Assembly: GCA_016717205.1 (NCBI GenBank)
Contig: JADKGC010000010.1
Span: 124,001 to 188,000, forward strand
Source of the DNA: Candidatus Flexifilum breve
GTDB taxonomy: Bacteria > Chloroflexota > Anaerolineae > Aggregatilineales > Phototrophicaceae
DNA: 64,000 nt
Direction of reading: 5' to 3'
Positions 1 through 13,359 of this stretch are shown in pieces; within the stretch, counting starts at the first letter, position 1; every line of letters begins with the position of its first letter. The notes below the pieces were generated by a model. The model did not search any database. It was not told the origin of the DNA and saw only the letters and a list, made by a program, of their open reading frames with translations. Both the position numbers and the translations under genes were made by a program.

Positions 1-2
1 AT

Positions 3-131
3 GGTGACGATGCCCACGACGCGGACGCACAGCTCCTCGTCGGGCATTTGCAGAAACGCTTTAGCCTGCAGGATATCGACGTGATCAACGGCGGGCAGGC
101 CCTGTACCCGTATATCATCAGCGTAGAGTAA
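3..131 (+). CDS. C-terminal end of a DAK-phosphatase / fatty-acid kinase A (FakA-like) protein, truncated by the window edge
   Basis: Only the last 42 residues are present, read from base 3 to a TAA at 129-131. They end in GGQALYPYIISVE, which matches the conserved C-terminal signature of DAK/YloV/FakA proteins (usually GGQPLYPYIISVE). FakA phosphorylates fatty acids bound to a DegV/FakB partner. The stop codon overlaps the ATG of the next gene (TAATG), so the two are probably translationally coupled. The identity rests on a short tail plus two adjacent degV genes, the usual neighbours. The start lies outside the window. Confidence 0.75.
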   Translation, partial: GDDAHDADAQLLVGHLQKRFSLQDIDVINGGQALYPYIISVE

Positions 132-994
132 TGATCCATATCGTCACGGACAGCGGCGCGCATTTCCCGACGCCGCACATCGCCCCCAACGTCACAATTG
201 TGCCCAACATCCTGACGATTGGGGGGCGCAGCTATCGCGAAGGCCTGGACCTCGGCAGCGAGGAAGCCCTGCGCCTGATTGCCGCGCAGAACCAAACGCC
301 AGTCGTCACGCCGCCCAGTGTGGCCGACTATACCGATGTTCTCACCCGGCTGGCACGCGATACCAACGGTATCATCGTGCTGCCGACCTCGCGGGAACTG
401 TCCAAGAGCTGGGAGAACGCCAGCCACGCCGCCGAGGCTTTATCCGCGCACTGTCCGCTGATGGTGATCAACTCACAGGCCGTGTCCACCGGGCTGGCGC
501 TGCTGGTCAAGCTGGCGGTACGCACCAGCGAAACGGGCGTCGATTTTGACGAAGTCGTGCGGGTAACGCGCGGCGCCGTCGACCGCTTGTACGCTGTCTA
601 CTATGCGGAAACGATGGACTACCTGATGCACAACCAGATCATGCCGCAGTCACACAGCATTCTCGGCATGATGTTAGGTCTCAAGCCCGTCATTGCCCTG
701 GAAGAAGGCCACATCGTCCCGATCGAGAAAGTGCGCACCCGCACGCAAGGGCTGGATCGGATCGTCGAATACGCTGCCGAATTCACGGATATCGAAGACG
801 TGATGATCGCCCAACCACGGATCGGGATCACCGAGGGAACGCGCCACCTGCAAGAACGACTGGCGGTCGAATTTCCCGGTCGGCACTTCCCCCACACCAT
901 TTACGGGGCATCGTTGGCCGCCCTCATCGGGATTGATGCGCTCGGATTAATCATATTAGAACGCGAAGGGACTAGCACCGACGATGACTTTTAA
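131..994 (+). CDS. DegV/FakB family fatty-acid-binding protein (first of two)
   Basis: 287 residues, close to the usual 280-290 of the DegV family. The N-terminal TDS motif (residues 6-8) binds the fatty-acid carboxylate in characterised members. A second polar motif, PTSRELSKSW, replaces the usual TSxxLSGTY, so ligand contacts may differ from its neighbour. Known FakB proteins present a bound fatty acid to FakA for phosphorylation. The start overlaps the fakA-like stop and the end overlaps the second degV gene by 11 bases, placing all three in one operon. Which fatty acid it prefers cannot be read from the sequence. Confidence 0.85.
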   Translation: MIHIVTDSGAHFPTPHIAPNVTIVPNILTIGGRSYREGLDLGSEEALRLIAAQNQTPVVTPPSVADYTDVLTRLARDTNGIIVLPTSRELSKSWENASHAAEALSAHCPLMVINSQAVSTGLALLVKLAVRTSETGVDFDEVVRVTRGAVDRLYAVYYAETMDYLMHNQIMPQSHSILGMMLGLKPVIALEEGHIVPIEKVRTRTQGLDRIVEYAAEFTDIEDVMIAQPRIGITEGTRHLQERLAVEFPGRHFPHTIYGASLAALIGIDALGLIILEREGTSTDDDF

Positions 995-1841
995 AAAAAT
1001 TCGTTTTGTCACGGACAGCACCTGCGATATTACGCCTGAACTTCTCGCCAAACACAATATCACGGTTGTGCCCTGCTACATCAACTATGATAACAAGAGC
1101 TTTGCGGACGATGGCAAACAGCTCTCCCGCGAAGAGTTCTACACCAACCTGCCCTCCATGCGCCCAGCTCCGACGACCGCCGCACCCTCTCCGGGGGACT
1201 GCAAATCTGCCATTGAGTCCGCCGCGGCAGACGCTGATCATGTCATCATCGTGACCGTCGCTTCCAAGCTGAGCGGCACGTACAATGCGCTGCGCCTCGG
1301 CGCGGCTGATTTGCCTCCGGATCGCGTCACGCTCATTGACGGCGAAACCATGTCGATGGGCATCGGTTGGCCGGTTGTCATTGGTGCGGAAGTGGCCGAG
1401 GCGACAGGCGACGTCGAGAAAACGGTCAAAACGGTGAAGAAAGTCCGTGAACACGCCCATCTCTACGCGGGCTTGCAGACGATGGAATATCTGCGGCGCA
1501 GCGGGCGCGTCAGTTGGGCGACGGCGGGGATTGGCGCGCTCCTCCAGATCAAGCCCGTGCTGTTGGTCAAGAATGGCGAAGTCATCTCGGCCAGTCGTGT
1601 CCGCACCTTTGCGCGCGTCACCGACGAGCTGGTAAGGTTCGCCAACAGCCACGCGCCGCTGGATCGCCTCACCGTTTTGCATGCTCTCAACCCGGAAGGC
1701 GCAGTTGAACTACGAAATCGACTTGCAGATATTGCGCCAGCGGATACGATTATTACCAGCATCACGCCGACCATCGGCACCCACATCGGGCCGGGCGGTT
1801 TAGGCGTGGTCACCGTCAGCAAGTCGTGGAGAACCACTTAA
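984..1841 (+). CDS. DegV/FakB family fatty-acid-binding protein (second of two)
   Basis: 285 residues with the full DegV signature: TDST at residues 10-13, ASKLSGTYNA near 93-102, YLRRSGRVSW near 169-178 and GTHIGPGGLG near 265-274. It is more canonical than the preceding paralogue; the pair is too divergent to be a recent duplication. Tandem fakB genes behind fakA suggest partners for different acyl chains, as is known for organisms with two FakB proteins. Its TAA is immediately followed by the ATG of recG, so recG is probably cotranscribed with this lipid-kinase operon. Confidence 0.88.
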   Translation: MTFKKIRFVTDSTCDITPELLAKHNITVVPCYINYDNKSFADDGKQLSREEFYTNLPSMRPAPTTAAPSPGDCKSAIESAAADADHVIIVTVASKLSGTYNALRLGAADLPPDRVTLIDGETMSMGIGWPVVIGAEVAEATGDVEKTVKTVKKVREHAHLYAGLQTMEYLRRSGRVSWATAGIGALLQIKPVLLVKNGEVISASRVRTFARVTDELVRFANSHAPLDRLTVLHALNPEGAVELRNRLADIAPADTIITSITPTIGTHIGPGGLGVVTVSKSWRTT

Positions 1842-4631
<2,790 letters not shown>

Positions 4632-4649
4632 AATCAACCATACGTCGTG

Positions 4650-4673
4650 AAGGAGTAACCTCAGTTACTCCTT
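4650..4673 (+). terminator. Stem-loop after recG, candidate terminator
   Basis: AAGGAGTAAC (4650-4659), a four-base loop CTCA, then GTTACTCCTT (4664-4673): a perfect 10-bp stem 18 bases after the recG stop. Only three T residues follow, so termination efficiency is uncertain. It could instead act as an mRNA 3' stabiliser. Confidence 0.5.
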
Positions 4674-4698
4674 TACCGTTACATGACATTTGGGTTAC

Positions 4699-4726
4699 TT
4701 GTCTGTTTTTGCGATTTGCGTACACT
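4699..4726 (+). promoter_or_regulatory. Candidate sigma-70-type promoter for coaD
   Basis: TTGTCT (4699-4704) and TACACT (4721-4726) are separated by 16 bases and lie 26 bases upstream of the coaD start. Each hexamer matches four of six consensus positions, so this is only a plausible call. The stem-loop just upstream makes a fresh start of transcription here reasonable. Confidence 0.35.
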
Positions 4727-4752
4727 ATTCCCTAAGATAAAGGGTGGTCTTG

Positions 4753-5283
4753 ATGTTTGTTCGTGCGCTATATCCCGGTTCGTTTGATCCTGTCCACAAT
4801 GGGCATATTGATATCGCTACACGTGCCGCGCGCATCTTCGACGAGGTGATCGTCGGCGTGTACGATATGCCGAAGAAGAAGCTGCTCTTTGACGTGGACG
4901 AACGGCTGGGCATGGCTACCGAAGCATTTAAGGAATTCGGGAATATACGAGTTGCTAAATTTTCGGGTTTCACTGTAGACTATGCGAGACAGGTGAGTGC
5001 AACCGTCCTCGTGCGCGGCCTGCGTGTGTTTTCCGACTTCGAGTTTGAATTTCGCATGGGGTTGGCGAACAAAAAACTCGCGCCGGAAATTGAGACCGTG
5101 TCTATCATGACGGACGACAAGCATATTTATATCAGCAGCAGCACGATCCGCGAGATCGCCGAATTGGCGGGTGACGTGTCGAGCATGGTTCCACCTTTTA
5201 TTGGCGACGCGCTCTCAAAACGGTTCGCCGAGTTGAAAGCCAACCAGAACAGCCCCGGTTATATGTACAGTATTCGGGATTAA
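4753..5283 (+). CDS. coaD: Phosphopantetheine adenylyltransferase
   Basis: 176 residues. The start RALYPGSFDPVHNGH carries the nucleotidyltransferase (T/H)xGH motif (HNGH, residues 15-18), and YISSSTIRE near 127-134 is the second signature (ISST/SxR). The enzyme adenylates 4'-phosphopantetheine to dephospho-CoA, the penultimate step of CoA synthesis, in the cytosol. The ATG at 4753 is preferred over a GTG nine bases upstream because a GGGTGG purine stretch lies 5 bases before it and the family begins right at this point. The tail (about 12 residues after the core) is slightly longer than usual. Confidence 0.95.
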   Translation: MFVRALYPGSFDPVHNGHIDIATRAARIFDEVIVGVYDMPKKKLLFDVDERLGMATEAFKEFGNIRVAKFSGFTVDYARQVSATVLVRGLRVFSDFEFEFRMGLANKKLAPEIETVSIMTDDKHIYISSSTIREIAELAGDVSSMVPPFIGDALSKRFAELKANQNSPGYMYSIRD

Positions 5284-5294
5284 GGGAACACCGC

Positions 5295-5849
5295 ATGGAT
5301 ATTCAACACCTTGTTGACCGTTTGGAAGACCTGATTGACGAAGGGCGGCACATGCCGTTCAGCAAGTTCACGATGATTGACGAAGAGCGCGCGCTTGAAA
5401 TCATCGACCAAATGCGTATTTCGATTCCCGAAGAGATCGAAAAGGCCGCCCGGGTGCTCGCGCAGCGTGACCGCATTCTGGCGCAGGCCAACGAAGAAGC
5501 CGCCCGCTTGATCCAGATTGCGCGTGAACGCGGTGATCAGATCATTGACCGCGAAGCGACCGTGCAAGCCGCGTCCAGCCGCGCCGCCAACATCGTCGAA
5601 GGCGCGAAGATGGAAGCGGAAGACGTCATGGCGGGCGCGGACACTTATGTGCTCGACTCGCTCAACGATCTCGACCAGAAGCTCTCGAAACTGCTGACCA
5701 TCGTCCGCAACGGCATCAACGAAGTGAATCAAAAGGCGAGCGAGCATCCCCAGCCATCAAAGGCTCAGGTGATTACTCAGCCCGCCCAAAACCGACTCGC
5801 TGCTCCGCAGCCCGTCGAAGTGAAGACTGACAGCGGGGATCGTCGCTAG
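5295..5849 (+). CDS. Coiled-coil protein of DivIVA / ATP-synthase-b type, function unknown
   Basis: 184 residues. Residues about 55-150 are strongly helical, Ala/Glu/Arg-rich and heptad-like. The last 35 residues are Pro/Gln-rich and probably disordered. No membrane segment or catalytic motif is seen. It follows coaD by 11 bases and is probably cotranscribed. The style resembles DivIVA/SepIVA-like or F0-b-like coiled-coil proteins, which are often annotated beside coaD, but no specific role follows. Its stop overlaps that of the convergent ABC permease: the two genes share the palindrome CTAG at 5846-5849. Confidence 0.7.
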   Translation: MDIQHLVDRLEDLIDEGRHMPFSKFTMIDEERALEIIDQMRISIPEEIEKAARVLAQRDRILAQANEEAARLIQIARERGDQIIDREATVQAASSRAANIVEGAKMEAEDVMAGADTYVLDSLNDLDQKLSKLLTIVRNGINEVNQKASEHPQPSKAQVITQPAQNRLAAPQPVEVKTDSGDRR

Positions 5850-7348
5850 GCCTCGCCTGCGACCATCCCTGCCATAATCAGCGCGGCGACCAGCGCGACA
5901 GCCAGACCCGCCAGCGGCGTCCCTAAGCCAACGCCCGCCACAATCGCCGCCCCAAAACTGCCCCCGGTCGCCAATAACCGCGTCTGCAAGACGCGCGTCG
6001 TCGTCAAGGCGACAGCGCCGGACAGAGCGACCAGCAGCGCCCCAATCGGTACGACCATCAAGGCGAGTGTCATCTGTTCGGCGGGCAACCCCCGCAGAAC
6101 AACGCCAGCGATCGCGCCGAGGATCAGCACGACTAGCGGCAGTAGAATATCGGCGATCAGCAGCTGCAGCCCATCAACGGGCAGGAACTGCCGCAGGAAC
6201 ATTTCTCCGCGATCCGACTGAAAGACGTGCAGCAGTCCCGTCGGCGGCACCAACCCCACCGCGACCAACCACAACAACCAGATTTGCACTGGCGCATTGT
6301 TGACGACGATCTCCACCGCGAAGTAGGTGAAGGCCGCGCCCCACGCTGCCGTCAAGATCAGCAGATCGGGATGGCGCAGGTACGACAACCCCGCGCGCGT
6401 GATGAACGTCATGGTGCCCTGCGCTTCCGGCAGATGCAGGAACGGTTTGCGGCTCGCCTGTCGCATCTGCATGAAGATGCGGCGTTGAATATCCGGGTTG
6501 CGCCACGCCATCAAGCCGAGCGCCTGAATGCGGGCATAGAGCGCGCTTTCGTCGGCGGCGTGCACCATGTTGACGCGGTCACCCAGCAGCAGCACGAGCA
6601 CGCTCACCCCCACCGCCAACCCGACCAGCAGCGGCGCGAACCACACGGGCGCGCCGCCGATGATCACCAGCGCAATCCCCCGCCCCATCCACATAAACGG
6701 ATCCGGGAAATAGTACGCCAGTGGCAGCAGCAGCAGCGGCAGAAACCACAGGAAACGCAGCCGACCGATGCGTGGATCGATCAAGCGCAGCAGACCAATC
6801 GCCCAGCCGACGCCCCATGTGAACACCACCATTGGGATGACGACCAGCACGGCGCGCGCGACGACAATCCCATATTCCGCGCCAACGAACGTGTAACTGA
6901 CCAGCGCACCAATCAGCGTGAAGGCGATGCCGAGCAGCACAATGCGGATGATCGACTGCCGCGCGAAGCCGACGATGACAGGCGCGGAGCGGCGAATCGG
7001 GGACGAAGCGACCCACGCCATATCCGCGAACGAGAGCTTAATCGGCGTGCTGCGCAGCGCGGTCATGATCACCCACACCTGCGCCAGGAAAATGCCCTGC
7101 GACCCCCAGATCAGCAGATTGCTCACGTCACCGGGTAGGATGCGCGTGCCGATGCTCACGGCGGAGGTCAAAACGAAGCCGCCGACCGTATAGATCCAGA
7201 AGGCGAAGATCAGCAGCAGATAGACGACATACAGGTTCTGCGAAAACGCGCGTTCATTCGGCTGATACCCCATCACCCGCAGCCAGTAGATCGCCGTGTC
7301 TTTGAACTGCCGCCAGCGCAGCCAGATGAGAGCGCCAATATCACGCAT
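5846..7348 (-). CDS. ABC exporter permease, multi-spanning
   Basis: 500 residues with about ten or more hydrophobic helices and no catalytic motif; the membrane half of the ABC exporter encoded with the ATPase just upstream. The ATG at 7348 is chosen because it overlaps the ATPase stop (ATGCGTGA) and gives a start just before a short amphipathic segment and the first membrane helix. A longer reading to 7444 would lie inside the ATPase gene and is Lys/Arg-rich, unlike this family. A large cytoplasmic loop lies around residues 275-330. Substrate unknown. Confidence 0.85.
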   Translation of the reverse strand: MRDIGALIWLRWRQFKDTAIYWLRVMGYQPNERAFSQNLYVVYLLLIFAFWIYTVGGFVLTSAVSIGTRILPGDVSNLLIWGSQGIFLAQVWVIMTALRSTPIKLSFADMAWVASSPIRRSAPVIVGFARQSIIRIVLLGIAFTLIGALVSYTFVGAEYGIVVARAVLVVIPMVVFTWGVGWAIGLLRLIDPRIGRLRFLWFLPLLLLPLAYYFPDPFMWMGRGIALVIIGGAPVWFAPLLVGLAVGVSVLVLLLGDRVNMVHAADESALYARIQALGLMAWRNPDIQRRIFMQMRQASRKPFLHLPEAQGTMTFITRAGLSYLRHPDLLILTAAWGAAFTYFAVEIVVNNAPVQIWLLWLVAVGLVPPTGLLHVFQSDRGEMFLRQFLPVDGLQLLIADILLPLVVLILGAIAGVVLRGLPAEQMTLALMVVPIGALLVALSGAVALTTTRVLQTRLLATGGSFGAAIVAGVGLGTPLAGLAVALVAALIMAGMVAGEA

Positions 7349-8111
7349 CGGTTTCTTCTTCTTCCAGCTCTTCTTGGCGGGCGTAGATCGCCGCGCGCAG
7401 CAGTTCATCCAGCGTGATCGAGCCTTCAATGTCAAAGCGCTCACGCAGTTCGTCCGGCGTGCCTTCCGCGATCACCGTGCCCTCTTCAAGGATGATGTAG
7501 CGATCCGGATGCGCATCGGGCGGCAGTTGATGACTACTGAGCAGGATTGTCATGCCGTCGTCGCGGTGACCGTTGAGTTCGCGCCATAGGTTATCCGCCG
7601 ACACGGGGTCGAGCGGACCGAGCGGTTCATCGAGCAGCAGAATTTTCGGTTCGATGAGCAGCCCCATGCACAGCGCCAGCTTGTAGCGCATACCGCGCGA
7701 GAACGCGAACGGGAACGCGTCGCGATTATTGAGCAGACCGTACTTGTCGAGCAGTTCTTCGGCGCGTTCTTCCCAATCCTGCAAGCGATTCGCCTGCGCG
7801 TTGAACTGTAGATGCTCCCACGAAGTGAGTTCATCGTAGAACGGCGGCGTATCCGGCACGAGCACGACATACTGGCGGATCAGGCGTTCTTCGCGCGCGA
7901 CCTTTTTGCCCATAATCTGGACTTCGCCATCGGTGGGCCGCGTCCAACCAGCAATCGACTTAAGCAGGGTTGATTTGCCCGCGCCATTGCGCCCGACCAG
8001 CGCGATCAACTCACCCGGATTGGCTTCAAACGAGACATCAGTGAGCGCGTTGAACGATCCGTAGCGGTAGCCCACGCCCGATACGACTAACAACGGCGAT
8101 TCTTCCGCCAT
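7341..8111 (-). CDS. ABC transporter ATP-binding protein
   Basis: 256 residues, normal for an ABC ATPase. Walker A is GRNGAGKST (residues 40-48) and Walker B with the catalytic Glu is ILLLDEP near 156-162. The signature motif is a divergent FSRGMRYKLAL, with SRGMR in place of SGGQ, as often seen in ABC-2 type exporters. The ATG at 8111 is chosen because GGAG lies 6 bases upstream. Reading further upstream enters the anomalous G/C tract, which has no stop codons, so longer versions are artefacts. It forms a two-gene operon with the overlapping permease. Confidence 0.93.
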   Translation of the reverse strand: MAEESPLLVVSGVGYRYGSFNALTDVSFEANPGELIALVGRNGAGKSTLLKSIAGWTRPTDGEVQIMGKKVAREERLIRQYVVLVPDTPPFYDELTSWEHLQFNAQANRLQDWEERAEELLDKYGLLNNRDAFPFAFSRGMRYKLALCMGLLIEPKILLLDEPLGPLDPVSADNLWRELNGHRDDGMTILLSSHQLPPDAHPDRYIILEEGTVIAEGTPDELRERFDIEGSITLDELLRAAIYARQEELEEEETDA

Positions 8112-8150
8112 GAAATGCTCCATCATTGACATGCTGACAACCGGGATATC

Positions 8151-8180
8151 ATTGTACATTCGCGGTAGGCGGTTTGTCGA
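8151..8180 (-). promoter_or_regulatory. Candidate promoter of the ABC exporter operon
   Basis: On the minus strand, TCGACA (8180-8175) and TACAAT (8156-8151) are spaced 18 bases apart, each five of six to consensus, about 40 bases before the ATPase start. It lies just outside the abnormal G/C tract, showing that normal sequence reaches at least to about 8180. Confidence 0.5.
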
Positions 8181-8183
8181 AGG

Positions 8184-10638
<2,455 letters not shown>

Positions 10639-10642
10639 TCCG

Positions 10643-10673
10643 AAAATAAAAGCGCCACCCTTGCGGATGGCGC
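10643..10673 (-). terminator. Rho-independent terminator of the cold-shock gene
   Basis: Read on the minus strand, GCGCCATCC pairs with GGGTGGCGC around a four-base loop and is followed by TTTTATTTT (10651-10643). It lies 24 bases after the csp stop and is a textbook intrinsic terminator. It abuts the G/C tract. Confidence 0.85.
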
Positions 10674-10696
10674 ATTTGTTGTCGATCACTTTTTAA

Positions 10697-10906
10697 CTAG
10701 AGCGCAACAACGTTACTAGCTTGCAGGCCTTTCGGCCCCTGCTCAAGGGTGAATTCAACCTTCTGCCCTTCTTGCAGTGTGCGAAAACCGTTCCCTTTAA
10801 TGGCAGAATAATGCACGAAAACGTCCGGTCCACCTTCACGGGCAATGAAACCATAGCCCTTCGTGCCGTTGAACCACTTCACCGTACCTTCAATACGACT
10901 GGACAT
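10697..10906 (-). CDS. Cold-shock domain protein (Csp family)
   Basis: 69 residues, the standard Csp size: a single five-stranded OB fold with RNP1 (KGYGFI) and RNP2 (VFVHY). Such proteins bind single-stranded RNA/DNA and melt mRNA structure, in cold or growth control. The ATG at 10906 is preferred over a TTG 21 bases upstream because the family begins at this point and a GGGGAG stretch lies upstream. It has its own terminator and is monocistronic, divergent from comEC. Whether it is cold-induced cannot be judged; no long structured 5' leader is evident. Confidence 0.93.
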   Translation of the reverse strand: MSSRIEGTVKWFNGTKGYGFIAREGGPDVFVHYSAIKGNGFRTLQEGQKVEFTLEQGPKGLQASNVVAL

Positions 10907-11045
10907 GCCGTCCCAACTCCCCTGCAATAGCTTTGATCCAATTCATAGAAACGGCATTACTCAACTCAATAAAGCGTTGCGTCCTGCCTTATTTCTACAT
11001 CATGTTATCATACGGGAAATGCGTTTTTTTGTATAGAGGCGAAGA

Positions 11046-13355
11046 ATGAGAATTGTGTACCTCGCCCTCGCGTGGATGGGCGGGATTCTTCTCTCAAAGG
11101 CGCTGCCCGCGATCCCCCTGTTGGGCTGGGTCTGGCTCGCCGTGATCGGCCTGCTACTGATGCGAACACGTGTTCGCTGGCTCGTGTTGATTCTGGCGTT
11201 GGGTGCGCTGCGCATGGCGGTCATGCCGAGCACTGCCGATCTGGCTCAATATAACGGTCTGGGTGGGTTGACCGTCGAAGGCCTGATTGTTGGCGAACCG
11301 GATCGGCGCGATGACCGTGTACAGATCACCATCGCCGCCGACACGGTGACGCGTCTCGGCGCGACCACGCCGACGAACGGTCAGGTGCTGGTCTACGCCC
11401 CGCCGAGCGCCGACGCTCGCCCCGGCGACCGCGTGCGCGCCACCGGGACGCTCACCACCCCCGGCACCTGGGATCGCTTCTCGTATCAGGACTACCTCGC
11501 GCGGAGCGGCATCTACAGCCTGATGCGCGACGGCCTCATCGAAACGCTGACGCCCGTCGACTCGGTCTCCCCGCTGATCACCCTGCGTCAGCAAGCCGCC
11601 GATCATATCGCCGCTGCGCTGCCCGAACCTGCCGCCGGACTGCTCACCGGGATTCTGCTCGGCAATGAGCGCGGCATCGCGCCAGAAGTCGCCGACGCCT
11701 TCAGCGTGACGGGCACGGCGCATGTGATCGCCATCAGCGGCTTCAACATGGTGCTGATCAGCGGCATGGTAATCGGGTCGCTGCGCCGCTTGCGCGTCCC
11801 GCGCCGCCTCGCCGCCGTGATCAGCATCAGCGTGATCGTCACCTACACGATCTTCGTCGGTGGGAGCGCCGCCGTCACCCGCGCCGCCGTGCTGTGCATC
11901 CTGCTCGTGATCGCCGAGAACACCCGCCGCAAAACCTACACCCCTGCTTCACTGGCGTTCGCCGCACTCCTGCTCTCGCTCATCAACCCAACCGTGTTAT
12001 GGGATGCGGGCTTCCAGTTGAGCTTCTTCGCCGCGCTCGGCTTGACCGCCTTCTCCGAACCGATTGCCAAGCGCCTCAATCCACTCTTCGGATTACCTGC
12101 CGCTGACGATGACCGCGCCCCGACCGTCGGGCAGAACTTCCGCGCCTTGATCGCCGAACCGCTGATCACGACGCTGGCGGTGGCGATCTTCATCATTCCG
12201 CTGACGGCGCTGCACTTCGGGCGCTTATCGGCGGTGATGCCGTTCGTCAACGTGCTGATCATCCCCGTGCAGCCCGCGATCCTCGTGCTTGGCGGGCTAG
12301 CCACGCTGATCGCCTTCGCCGCACCCATCGTCGCGCAGGTCATCTACTGGCTAACGCTTGTGCCGCTCACGTGGACGATTGAAGTCGTGCGCGTGTTCGC
12401 GCGCGTGCCCGCGTTTGACACCTACCCGCATCCTAATTTCATCGCCGTGACCCTCACCGCTTTGATCGGAGTCGCCATGCTGACCGCCAAACCCCGCTGG
12501 ATTGACCGGATCGCCGCCGCGATCAACCGTCTGCTGCCGCTGGCGTTCGCCGGGTGCGCCGCGATCCTCGTGCTGACCGCCGCCGCTATCACGAGTCGAC
12601 CGGATGGCCGATTGCATGTGTGGTTTCTCGACATGGGCGGGGGCAACGCCGCGCTGATCACCACGCCGGGGGGCGCGCACATCCTCATCGACGGCGGGCG
12701 CTACCCGTCGCGCCTGCTGACCGCCCTCGGCGACCGCCTGCCCTTCACCGACCGCGCGCTCGAAGCCGTCATCCTCACGCAGCCTGACGAGCGGCAGTAT
12801 GGCGCACTTCCCGCCGTGCTCAGCCGCTACAGCGCGGGCGCGCTTCTCACGCACGGCCAGCCCAACCTCAGTCCCGCCTATGGCGACCTGCTCGTCGCGC
12901 TCGCGCCCTACCCCGTCGTGACCGCCCGCGCGGGCTACACGCTGACCGTCGACGATGGTGTGCGGATCGAAGTGCTGCACCCCGCCGCGCCGCCCGACAT
13001 CGGTGCGCCGCTGGACGACAACGCGCTCGTGCTGCGCCTGACCTATGGCGAAACCTCATTTTTGTTCACTTCAGAGTTGAGTCGGGCGGGTCAAGCCGCG
13101 CTGTTGAGTTCAGGCGAGACACTCGGCGCGTCCGTGCTGCAACTGCCGGGCAACGGCTTCACGCGCTCGCTGGACGCGGATTTCCTCGCGGCGGTTGATC
13201 CGCAAGTCGTGGTCGTCCAAGCGGACGGCATCACCCCGCCCGATCCCGATGTGCTCAGCATGGTCGAGGCTTTGCCACTATTCCGCACGGATCACGGCGG
13301 GACGATTGAGCTCGTGTCCGATGGGGATGACGTGTGGGTGAGTGAGGATAGATAG
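11046..13355 (+). CDS. comEC: ComEC/Rec2 family DNA-uptake channel protein with a degenerate metallo-beta-lactamase domain
   Basis: 769 residues in the usual order: N-terminal membrane helices with a soluble OB-like domain (about 65-150), a multi-spanning competence domain (ISGFNMVLISG near 229-239 is its signature), and a C-terminal metallo-beta-lactamase-like domain from about 525. Family members form the inner-membrane channel for transforming DNA. The hydrolase domain keeps LDMGGGNAALI near 528, but the metal site normally reading SHxDxDHxGG is LTQPDERQYGAL (about 577-588), so both metal-binding His are lost and nuclease activity is unlikely. A GAGGCGAAG stretch precedes the ATG. Confidence 0.88.
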   Translation: MRIVYLALAWMGGILLSKALPAIPLLGWVWLAVIGLLLMRTRVRWLVLILALGALRMAVMPSTADLAQYNGLGGLTVEGLIVGEPDRRDDRVQITIAADTVTRLGATTPTNGQVLVYAPPSADARPGDRVRATGTLTTPGTWDRFSYQDYLARSGIYSLMRDGLIETLTPVDSVSPLITLRQQAADHIAAALPEPAAGLLTGILLGNERGIAPEVADAFSVTGTAHVIAISGFNMVLISGMVIGSLRRLRVPRRLAAVISISVIVTYTIFVGGSAAVTRAAVLCILLVIAENTRRKTYTPASLAFAALLLSLINPTVLWDAGFQLSFFAALGLTAFSEPIAKRLNPLFGLPAADDDRAPTVGQNFRALIAEPLITTLAVAIFIIPLTALHFGRLSAVMPFVNVLIIPVQPAILVLGGLATLIAFAAPIVAQVIYWLTLVPLTWTIEVVRVFARVPAFDTYPHPNFIAVTLTALIGVAMLTAKPRWIDRIAAAINRLLPLAFAGCAAILVLTAAAITSRPDGRLHVWFLDMGGGNAALITTPGGAHILIDGGRYPSRLLTALGDRLPFTDRALEAVILTQPDERQYGALPAVLSRYSAGALLTHGQPNLSPAYGDLLVALAPYPVVTARAGYTLTVDDGVRIEVLHPAAPPDIGAPLDDNALVLRLTYGETSFLFTSELSRAGQAALLSSGETLGASVLQLPGNGFTRSLDADFLAAVDPQVVVVQADGITPPDPDVLSMVEALPLFRTDHGGTIELVSDGDDVWVSEDR

Positions 13356-13359
13356 TTCT

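Noticed and set aside
6227..7138. 303-codon plus-strand frame opposite the ABC permease
   Set aside because: Composition is His/Gln/Arg-rich, typical of the antisense of a hydrophobic protein, and no start signal is present.
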